The notes below the pieces were generated by a model. It was not told where the DNA came from. It did not search any database and worked only from the letters and a program-made list of their open reading frames with translations. 47,653 bases of DNA, from NCBI GenBank assembly GCA_023666645.1, contig JAMPBP010000010.1:1-47653 (forward strand). The letters run 5' to 3'. Positions 8,591 to 15,808 of the stretch are shown one piece after another. This DNA is from Clostridiales bacterium (GTDB lineage: Bacteria; Bacteroidota; Bacteroidia; Bacteroidales; Muribaculaceae). Every line of letters begins with the position of its first letter. The stretch's first letter is position 1. The translations under genes were made by a program, and so were the position numbers.

Positions 8591-9685
8591 CTAATATGTA
8601 ACCTTGTCGTTAATGTCAAAAATTGTGTAGCTTCCGTCGGGAGCGAACGTTATGCGATGTATATTTGAGATTTCATCTTTCAGAAGTTGGCCATTCTCCA
8701 TGATGAAATGGGCAATTTGAGTTACATTCCCATCTTTATCCATATACCACACTTTGGTTTGGAAATTATCAAGTATATCGGAACTATAATGGGGTTTTAC
8801 AGGATTATGATTGTGGTCGTAATTGCTTCGTGTCAGTGTGTTTTTCTCGGGGTCGACAGTGTAGGTGTAGTATGCAACCCCTCCATCGGTGTCCATGAGA
8901 TCACCTGCGGGGTTGTGATAGGAGGATTTTATAATTTCGTCGTTTTCGTCGTATTGTATCCGTTTTTCATAGACTTTCAGCTCGGAAGGACGAGAGTTGC
9001 CTGCTCCGTCAAGATAGACTATGCATGAATCGAGCCCAGATGAGTTATATGTAATCAATGCCACATGCCCATGCTTATACCGAGAGTCATTGTCAAAGTC
9101 GACAGGTAGGCCGCGTTTGTCATTGTAGGACGCTACTATGCGGTTGTCGGGCAGACGGTTGAATTGAAGCGAGAACAATAGGTTGCCGGTGCTGTCATAT
9201 GAACGCTCTTCAAGTATTGTCTCTCCATCAAAATCGGCAAACTGAAACCACTGGCATATGCTGTCGATGTCTTGCCTGATGGAATTGTCGGGGTCGTAGT
9301 TCTTGAAGTACATGTATTGATTTGTATAGGTGTGGTTGTCTCTGTTCATAGCCTCGATGTGTTGCCAGTAACCTTTCTCATTTTTCATTGTCAACCTGTA
9401 ATAGAGAGTCTTTTTGAGGGCTTCATCGTGTGAAAGAGAGTCGCCTGTCCCCACCAGCCAGGAATGTCGGCGGACGATATTTGTGTAGTAGGCAGTGTCG
9501 TTGGCAACTTTGTCGCCTTCCTTTGTCGATTCTGAAAATATGTCGTTGAGGTTGAGTCGTGAGGCCTCGTAGACGGTGGTTGAATCGGGAGCAATGATGC
9601 GTATACGTTTGCTTTGCGCGCATATGTTGCCCACTGATACTGTTAAGATGAAAAGTGTAAAAAGTTGACAGATGAATGTTCTCAT
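8591..9685 (-). CDS. Exported YD-like ectodomain protein
   Basis: A 364-aa protein with a signal peptide (MRTFICQLFTLFILTVSVGNICAQ) and no further membrane segment. The mature part contains YYRLTMKNEKGYWQHIEAMN, then YDSTGNLLFSLQ and YDENDEIIKSSY, which align by eye with the N-terminal ectodomain of the downstream 1390-aa protein and with the region after the membrane segment of the upstream STAND protein. It therefore looks like a stand-alone paralogue of the shared ectodomain, lacking PDZ-like and TPR parts. It overlaps the STAND gene by 4 bp and ends 1 bp before the next start, so translation is probably coupled. Function unknown. Confidence 0.75.
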   Translation of the reverse strand: MRTFICQLFTLFILTVSVGNICAQSKRIRIIAPDSTTVYEASRLNLNDIFSESTKEGDKVANDTAYYTNIVRRHSWLVGTGDSLSHDEALKKTLYYRLTMKNEKGYWQHIEAMNRDNHTYTNQYMYFKNYDPDNSIRQDIDSICQWFQFADFDGETILEERSYDSTGNLLFSLQFNRLPDNRIVASYNDKRGLPVDFDNDSRYKHGHVALITYNSSGLDSCIVYLDGAGNSRPSELKVYEKRIQYDENDEIIKSSYHNPAGDLMDTDGGVAYYTYTVDPEKNTLTRSNYDHNHNPVKPHYSSDILDNFQTKVWYMDKDGNVTQIAHFIMENGQLLKDEISNIHRITFAPDGSYTIFDINDKVTY

Positions 9686-12600
9686 TGTTTTAATGCCTGT
9701 TTAAATCTGTTCAGTTCAGTGTTGGTGAGGCTGTAGTTATAGGTGCGGGCATGTAGATTATTTCCCGGTGCCTTGATCGAGATGTCAAATGACATGACCG
9801 CCAGGGAATCAGATTGAGGACGAAGCACTTTGACCGTGTGATGCCCTGCCTTTGAAAGTGACTCCCATGCCACGTCAAATCCCGTGAGTGATGGGTTATA
9901 TTTCCAATAGTCCAAGCCTATGATGCGGTCGCCATCTTTCATACCGGCTGCATACAATGGCGACTCTTTACTTGTCAAGTGCAGGTAGGGGACGGTGTAG
10001 TGTGAGATATCGGTGGCATCGGCAAAGTAGTATATGTATTCTGGTGTTGTTGAGGCACGGTTGGCGTTGACTTTAATGGAGTCGGACACCTGGTATAACA
10101 CGTTATCAGGAAGAAATGCCTTATGCGATACCCACTGGGTATAGTTGCTTTTGTGACCTGAAGGATAAGGGTCGTAGAAGATGCTGTTGTCCATGAATTC
10201 ATCGACCGGCCTTATACCCACAAGTACATTGCGGTCGTTGAGCAGCAGTTGTATGCTGTAATAACCGAATGCATCCTGCTCCCACTCGGGGGCTCTCACC
10301 GGAGTGTCGTCGATGCCCATAGCCGAGCGTGATACACGGTGACCATCTTTGTAGCCATACATCATGGACTTGTGGATATTCCCCTCAAGGTCGAATAACC
10401 GTAGTTTTATGATATTCCCCTGCGAGTCAAAAGCCTCATACTTACTGCTTACCGACCTGATATAACCATTCTGTTCATCATAGGTTACGGGCACTATCTC
10501 GCCTGAATTGTCCACAATATAATAGTCGGTATATACCTCTGAGCTATCCACGCGGGTCACAATTTTGTGGACCGGTTGCTCGTATCCTTCCATGAAGAAG
10601 ATTGTCTCGTTGATGGGTTGACGATCTTTCCCGTAAAAAACACTGTAGGTATAGTTGCCGTTGATGGAGTCGATCTTCATCTTGTAAGGTTGGGCCGGGA
10701 TGGTAAGGCGATTCTCGGTCTCATCGACAGTCGCATTGGCCGTGGCGGTGTGTCGCTTGATGTAAATGCGGCCTGTCGGGGTGTATAGTTCGGTATTGGT
10801 TCGACTGCCGTCACTGTCATATGTATAGATCGCTTTTGAGATGGAGTCGCGTGATGATTGCCAAAGGGTTTTCCCGTCGGCTTTTAGTTTTTCCTCTCTT
10901 ACCAGATCATTGCCCTGAGTGGAATATTCAAATTCATGGATTGTAGGAATCCCGGCCGGTGGTATGTCGCTGTTGAGTCTCACCGATGTTACACGACCAT
11001 AGCGATCACGGTCAATTGTCGCCCGGATATATTGCTGTGGGTTATCGGTGTCGTTATAGTAGGCCGCTGAAGAGCTGGTGACAACTTTCTTCCATATACC
11101 ATGGTCGTTGAGCGCATTGGCATAGTCGTTGAAATTGCCATTGGGAGTATAATACCTGTAGTGGGTTATTATACTGTCACCGGCGATTGTTGTTGCCATG
11201 GCGTTGGCTCCCGAGTGGAAAAATGGCATGCCGAACTTATCGAGGGGAATGTCGACAACAGTATTGCTGCCATTGCTGCCATCATAGAGGAATTTGTGGC
11301 CGAAAACATGATTGAGATCGGTCCTGATGCGCTGGTTGTCGTAGTACATGTAGGAGTCGATGCGCCGCAGGGAGTCGTAAACCACATAGATGCGGTCCAC
11401 ACCGTTCTGAGAAAGCGGTTTCATGCGTCCGTCGGGCTGCAGGAAGTTCACCCAGGCTATCTCGTTGGGGCTATTGTTGACATGGAAGAAGGAGAGAATG
11501 AATACCGGAGCCGAGTTTTTGTCGAGGGCGTTGATATGCTCTACAGCGCCATCCTCGTTGCGTGTGAACTTCAATGAGACGACTTTACTCAGGTCTTCTT
11601 CAAAGGCGAGAGCTACGGGATCGGTATATGAGGCACGCTTGATGCCGAAGATTTCAAATTTGGGAGTATTGGAGAGTGAGCCTGTTGAGCTCATGGCCTC
11701 GACGTCGGTGTAGTGTGGACTGCCGGCACCCTTCTTGCTCAGCCGGTAATAAAGCGGCGTTATTTCGCGCTGTGACTTTTGTAGTTCTTGTCCTACGCCT
11801 ACCGGCCAGCCATTCTCAAGGGTGAAGTCGGAGTAATAGGCACTCTGCTCTCCTATGCGGTCATGGTATATGTAGCCAAAGACCCCGAGGCCTATGATGG
11901 TGATACCGGCGATGATGGAGAAGGTCCATGTGAGGATACGTCGGTTGCGCTTCTTGGCTTGCTCGGCTTTTGCTTTGGCTACAGCGAGGATATGGTTCTT
12001 TTCTTCTTCCTGGCGGCGGTGCTCGGCCTCGATAAGTTTCTTTTGCTCGCGGTCCTCCTTGTGCTGTTTTATTACCGAGCAAAGGATATCGTGAATGTAT
12101 TCGATGCGGAGTACTCCGGCATAGTTGAACTTACGCAATATTTTCTTCTCCTCACATAATGTGTTGAGCTCCTTGACGGTGATTCCGCCTGAATTGATGG
12201 CATCGTAGATGGTGATATTGTCGCGCCGGCCCTGACCATTGAGCAAGTTGTCCTCAAGATACTCAGTGGTGTGTTCCGTGACGCTCGATATTGCATCGAT
12301 ATAGAAATTGTGTATTATCTCGCCACCCTTTTGCTCAACAAGGCTTGTTGTGATGGTAGACCCGGTATTGGCATCATAAAGACGGTTGAGGTATAGTGAA
12401 AGTACGGCTGAATCGACTTCAATCTCAGGGATTCCATCAAGTTCGAAATCATTGCGGCCGGTTACTTTCTCAATGATTATTTTTGCGACATTGATATCTA
12501 TGAGTCCCGGACGTGGTCTCAGGATAATCTGAGCAGCCTGCTCCTCATTGATGGGTCGTAATCCGTAGCGGTTTTGCTTGAGTGATGGTATTGGAGCTGT

Positions 12601-13332
12601 GTAATATTCAAATTCGGAGAGGAAGTCTTCCCTTATCGTGAATACAAAATGTATCGTATTGTCGTTGACATATTGTGGTAATGCCGATGAGATTCCCAGG
12701 TCGATATCGTCAAAGATGTCATCAATGTTGTCATTGTCGATATTTACGGTTTGGGGTGTGTCATTGACAGCGTTGCCATCGCTCTGCTGGAGGGAGTCAG
12801 GCATTATGTCGTTGAGAACGTCGGCGATTTCTGAGAAGAATTTCTTTTTGAGAGGCTCATTGTCCTGGAGCGTGAATATCTCCTCAAACTGGTCGAAGAC
12901 AAGAAGTAATTTGACTCTCTCACCCTCGGCATTGTGGAATGTGTGTCGGTGGAAAAATTCATAGATGGATTCATGTGCGGAATTCTTGGCTTCCAATACT
13001 TTTCTTATGAATCCTTGCCTATAGGCTTGGTCGAGCGTGACACCCATAGCCTCGGCTATGGATTCCTTAAGCTGGCCGAGGTAGTCCTTGTCTTCCTTGT
13101 GTGACAGGCGCACCCACACGGGAATATAGCCGTATCGACGTGCGGCGGGAAAGATGCCGGCCTTTAGAATTGAGGATTTGCCTATGCCGCTTTTACCATA
13201 GAGGAGAGTGTCGGCATCATTGATAACACATTGTATAAGGTCGCGTATGTCATCGTCGCGTCCATACAGAATCTCACCCTCATTGTATGATTCGAGTCCC
13301 AGCCATGGGTTATTGTTGCGAGCGTGGTCCAT
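9682..13332 (-). CDS. Transmembrane STAND NTPase with exported YD-like/PDZ-like region
   Basis: A 1216-aa protein with three parts. Residues 1-420 are a STAND-type P-loop NTPase: NPWLGLESY and LYGRDDDI near the N-terminus, Walker A GKSGIGKSS (46-54), Walker B LLLVFDQFEEIF (142-153), and a downstream FTIREDFLSEFE helix region. This order matches novel-STAND (nSTAND1-like) proteins. A charged coiled coil (about 424-462) leads to one membrane segment (about 466-489). The remainder lies outside the cytoplasm if the NTPase is inside: a YD-like ectodomain (from about 495) related to the two downstream proteins, and a PDZ-like C-terminus (about 1105-1185, SPLYAAGMKDGDRIIGLDYW). No effector domain is fused; TIR genes are directly upstream in the same operon. 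Role inferred as a signal-transducing switch. Confidence 0.85.
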   Translation of the reverse strand: MDHARNNNPWLGLESYNEGEILYGRDDDIRDLIQCVINDADTLLYGKSGIGKSSILKAGIFPAARRYGYIPVWVRLSHKEDKDYLGQLKESIAEAMGVTLDQAYRQGFIRKVLEAKNSAHESIYEFFHRHTFHNAEGERVKLLLVFDQFEEIFTLQDNEPLKKKFFSEIADVLNDIMPDSLQQSDGNAVNDTPQTVNIDNDNIDDIFDDIDLGISSALPQYVNDNTIHFVFTIREDFLSEFEYYTAPIPSLKQNRYGLRPINEEQAAQIILRPRPGLIDINVAKIIIEKVTGRNDFELDGIPEIEVDSAVLSLYLNRLYDANTGSTITTSLVEQKGGEIIHNFYIDAISSVTEHTTEYLEDNLLNGQGRRDNITIYDAINSGGITVKELNTLCEEKKILRKFNYAGVLRIEYIHDILCSVIKQHKEDREQKKLIEAEHRRQEEEKNHILAVAKAKAEQAKKRNRRILTWTFSIIAGITIIGLGVFGYIYHDRIGEQSAYYSDFTLENGWPVGVGQELQKSQREITPLYYRLSKKGAGSPHYTDVEAMSSTGSLSNTPKFEIFGIKRASYTDPVALAFEEDLSKVVSLKFTRNEDGAVEHINALDKNSAPVFILSFFHVNNSPNEIAWVNFLQPDGRMKPLSQNGVDRIYVVYDSLRRIDSYMYYDNQRIRTDLNHVFGHKFLYDGSNGSNTVVDIPLDKFGMPFFHSGANAMATTIAGDSIITHYRYYTPNGNFNDYANALNDHGIWKKVVTSSSAAYYNDTDNPQQYIRATIDRDRYGRVTSVRLNSDIPPAGIPTIHEFEYSTQGNDLVREEKLKADGKTLWQSSRDSISKAIYTYDSDGSRTNTELYTPTGRIYIKRHTATANATVDETENRLTIPAQPYKMKIDSINGNYTYSVFYGKDRQPINETIFFMEGYEQPVHKIVTRVDSSEVYTDYYIVDNSGEIVPVTYDEQNGYIRSVSSKYEAFDSQGNIIKLRLFDLEGNIHKSMMYGYKDGHRVSRSAMGIDDTPVRAPEWEQDAFGYYSIQLLLNDRNVLVGIRPVDEFMDNSIFYDPYPSGHKSNYTQWVSHKAFLPDNVLYQVSDSIKVNANRASTTPEYIYYFADATDISHYTVPYLHLTSKESPLYAAGMKDGDRIIGLDYWKYNPSLTGFDVAWESLSKAGHHTVKVLRPQSDSLAVMSFDISIKAPGNNLHARTYNYSLTNTELNRFKQALKQ

Positions 13333-13337
13333 AAGTG

Positions 13338-14690
13338 TCAGTCTTGATTCATTTTGTGTATGATGCGGTTGGCAACTGAATCCACATCGTCTTGATCGGA
13401 GAAAAACAGAGCGTTGTGTTGTTGCAGCTTATCGGGAATAGCTGCCTTATAGAAATCAAATCCATTCACGGCAAGAGGAATGATAAATGTGCGTCCCATA
13501 CTGATGGCTACTTCGATGGCTGTGTCCCACTCATTGCGGTAAACGTGGGAGTCATCTTTCTCTTTTGTTATGTTAGGGGTGAGAATGGGAATGAAATATT
13601 TGGATGTGCGTATCGCTTTCTTTATTTCGTCCATGAAATTGCTGCCATCGGTAAGATTGTTGCGGTCATACCACACTCGTTTTCCTTGGGCAGTGAGAGC
13701 AGTGTAGAGTTTCTCGGCTATTGTTGAGTCTTGACGGGAATATGATATAAAGATGTCGGTATCTTCTTCGGGTTTATTGAATTTGGTCTTCTCGTTTTCA
13801 CGTATTTTCTTTTCCAGTCGTGATATAATCTGGTCGATGACATCGGCTGTGTTCTGCTTTGTGAATGTCTCGGTGCGTTCGAGGAAATTGATCAGCATTT
13901 CGTCGAGGGTGTCGTAGGCGAGCATTCCTTGCCCGAGGTTGGACTTGCGCATGGAATACCATATGAATCGGAAGAGCCAGTTGCTGTAGTTGTTGCCCAG
14001 CATGAGCAGGTACTTGTCCTTTAGTTCATTGCATAGATTCTTTGGGCGTGCTTTGTTGTCGCCCGACAGCCATGCCGATACATAGTCAAGCATGTCGGTG
14101 TCAGTAAGTACATATTTTTTTGCTCCGTTGCATACTTTGCCAAACATGTAGTAGACAGTAGGTTTACGCAGGTCGGTACCGGTTTTGATATCATCGTTCT
14201 CACTGGGGTTATTGTTGAAACACATCACGCGCAGTTCATCTTTCCATATCTCACTCATAGTCTGTTCCACAATAGGAGCATAACTTGTGGTGATTATGAA
14301 TGGGAATTGGCGTATGGCCAGGAAACGCTTGAGCATTGGTGTAGCCGGAAAAATTTTCTTTGAGAAAAGATTGTTGACTTGATAATAAATCTGCTCAAGA
14401 TTTCCAATCATGTTCTTGTATTCAGGCGAGTAGATAAGTTCCGAAAAACTATGGGGTTCGGTGGTCATTCCTATACGTCGGGCAAGTCCACCTATAATGA
14501 ATGAGTTGATATCCTTGCCGTTGATGGTGAGCATTTCGGGGCCTATGACAGGAATTACTTTTCCATCGATGATGTTTTGAATGAGTTTGTCCCAAAGAGG
14601 CTCTTCTGAGTCGGGGTTCAGAATGTCAAGGTCGTCAAATATATCGTCATCGACAGTAGGGAGATTGCTATTTATCAGTTTGTTGTCCAT
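13338..14690 (-). CDS. SIR2-like and TIR domain fusion protein
   Basis: A 450-aa soluble protein. Residues about 30-250 follow the SIR2-like layout of prokaryotic defence proteins: VIPVIGPEML (45-54) at the NAD-loop position, FIITTSYAPIVE (131-142), and GNNYSNWLFRF (232-242) in place of the usual G-S/Y--DW--R. The His of the canonical HG motif appears to be Phe (YMFGK, 181-185), so this half may bind but not hydrolyse NAD. Residues 312-445 are a TIR domain (DIFISYSRQDSTIAEKL, then VWYD) with E387 in YRNEWDTA at the position of the catalytic Glu of TIR NADases. It starts 46 bp after the 292-aa TIR gene and ends 5 bp before the STAND gene. Confidence 0.8.
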   Translation of the reverse strand: MDNKLINSNLPTVDDDIFDDLDILNPDSEEPLWDKLIQNIIDGKVIPVIGPEMLTINGKDINSFIIGGLARRIGMTTEPHSFSELIYSPEYKNMIGNLEQIYYQVNNLFSKKIFPATPMLKRFLAIRQFPFIITTSYAPIVEQTMSEIWKDELRVMCFNNNPSENDDIKTGTDLRKPTVYYMFGKVCNGAKKYVLTDTDMLDYVSAWLSGDNKARPKNLCNELKDKYLLMLGNNYSNWLFRFIWYSMRKSNLGQGMLAYDTLDEMLINFLERTETFTKQNTADVIDQIISRLEKKIRENEKTKFNKPEEDTDIFISYSRQDSTIAEKLYTALTAQGKRVWYDRNNLTDGSNFMDEIKKAIRTSKYFIPILTPNITKEKDDSHVYRNEWDTAIEVAISMGRTFIIPLAVNGFDFYKAAIPDKLQQHNALFFSDQDDVDSVANRIIHKMNQD

Positions 14691-14736
14691 GGTATGGGAT
14701 TTATTGAGAAAAGAGCGGATTTTATGGGCGGGGATT

Positions 14737-15615
14737 TCAGTAGCTGTCCTCGACTACTTCTTCTACAACTTCTGTAGAATAATCGTCATAGTAATAGTCG
14801 TAGTCATCTTCGGCACACGCTCCCCCCGCCATTAGAAACATGAGCATGGGGTAAAGGTAGATGAACACAAATGGGCGCTTGCTGAACGCCAGTAATTTAG
14901 GATTGATCATACCTACAATCAGAGCTATGACCATGAGGAAGAACGTGAAAATGAAAATGTCGGACAACTCGGGAGCTTCGCCCTCAAGGATGAGTCCGAT
15001 GAACATTGCGAGTGTAGAGATACCACTTATCACGAGACTTATGATGAGTCCCACGAGATTGCGGCGACTGGTCGCCTTTAATGGTAGAGGCTGGGTCTCG
15101 ACCATCACAGGGGCGTAATGTCGGGGAGGCTCGGGTTGATACTGTGGTGTATTGTCCTGTATGGGCGATGGTGCTGGTTGTGGTGGAAGTGGATTGTTGC
15201 CACCAAACCAATTTCTGAGGTTTCCGATGAGTTTTTCGCGCTGCTTTGGTATATTCCAATCGATAAAGTCGAGTTCGCCACATTCAAACAGGAGCCAGTC
15301 ACAGTTGTAGAGCGAGGTGCCGTCGATTGAAACCGGAATGACGCGTATTCCTTTGCGCAGAGCATAAAGGACTTCTTTCTGAATCCATGTTGGAGCTGAT
15401 GATTGTGAAATCACTGAGGTCTTTGACATGAGGAATAGAACGACACGGGCGTTGGTAATGGCGCGCATGATTGTATCGCGGAAATATTCTCCGCTTTCGA
15501 TGCCGTTTGTGTCAATCCAGCATGTGCCTTGACCAAATTGAGATTCAATGGTCCTGACAAGCTGCATGGCTGCTTGTTCATCTGTGCGTTTATAGCTTAT
15601 GAAGATTTCGTTCAT
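14737..15615 (-). CDS. TIR domain protein with three C-terminal membrane segments
   Basis: The 292-aa protein begins with a TIR domain (residues 1-138): EIFISYKRTDEQAAMQL, CWIDTNGIESGEYF, then a serine-rich loop and W77-x3-E81, the expected catalytic Glu of NAD-cleaving TIR domains. A proline-rich linker (142-170) leads to three hydrophobic segments (about 186-210, 219-237, 248-266). The last 24 residues are almost entirely Asp, Glu and Tyr (EDDYDYYYDDYS and onward). It is the first gene of the five-gene group running to 4417. Membrane tethering of a TIR domain suggests recruitment to, or activation at, the inner membrane; this is inferred. Confidence 0.85.
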   Translation of the reverse strand: MNEIFISYKRTDEQAAMQLVRTIESQFGQGTCWIDTNGIESGEYFRDTIMRAITNARVVLFLMSKTSVISQSSAPTWIQKEVLYALRKGIRVIPVSIDGTSLYNCDWLLFECGELDFIDWNIPKQREKLIGNLRNWFGGNNPLPPQPAPSPIQDNTPQYQPEPPRHYAPVMVETQPLPLKATSRRNLVGLIISLVISGISTLAMFIGLILEGEAPELSDIFIFTFFLMVIALIVGMINPKLLAFSKRPFVFIYLYPMLMFLMAGGACAEDDYDYYYDDYSTEVVEEVVEDSY

Positions 15616-15698
15616 CGATATGAAGAAAGATTGTGATTTGGCCTAATGATGTTTGTAGTTATTTTAATGTAATGCAAAAATAATTAAAGAATATTGAA

Positions 15699-15721
15699 TT
15701 TTTCCGATTTTGTCGGAAAAA
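15699..15721. repeat. Short T/A-rich hairpin
   Basis: TTTTTCCGA pairs with TCGGAAAAA around a 5-nt loop. The T-run is on the 5' side and the A-run on the 3' side on either strand, which is opposite to an intrinsic terminator, so it may instead be a protein-binding site or an mRNA leader element. Confidence 0.45.
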
Positions 15722-15761
15722 ACTTTGACTTTTAAATCATATGGCTATATGATTACTAATG

Positions 15762-15793
15762 TTAGAGCCCATTCCTTATCAAATGGGCTCTAA
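15762..15793. repeat. Palindrome after the 1132-aa gene, possible terminator
   Basis: TTAGAGCCCATT (15762-15773) and its exact complement (15782-15793) flank an 8-nt loop, 15 bp after the stop of the 1132-aa gene. There is no following T-run. The outer GAGCC...GGCTC with adjacent TA resembles the ends of the 68-bp element, so it could be a very small relative or simply a hairpin terminator. Confidence 0.5.
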
Positions 15794-15808
15794 GTGGAAT
15801 TTGTTGCT

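Larger units (their letters stand above)
15616..15808. other. Spacer with two hairpins dividing the accessory block
   Basis: This AT-rich gap separates the 1132-aa gene from the 292-aa TIR gene. It contains a 12-bp palindrome (15762-15793), a 9-bp hairpin (15699-15721), and a minus-strand -7-like box TATTTTTG (plus positions 15675-15682), 60 bp upstream of the TIR gene and without a clear -33 partner. The five-gene group probably has its own promoter here. Confidence 0.5.

Noticed and set aside
15699-15721. Intrinsic terminator in the spacer inside the accessory block
   Set aside because: The T-run precedes and the A-run follows the stem on either strand, opposite to a terminator.
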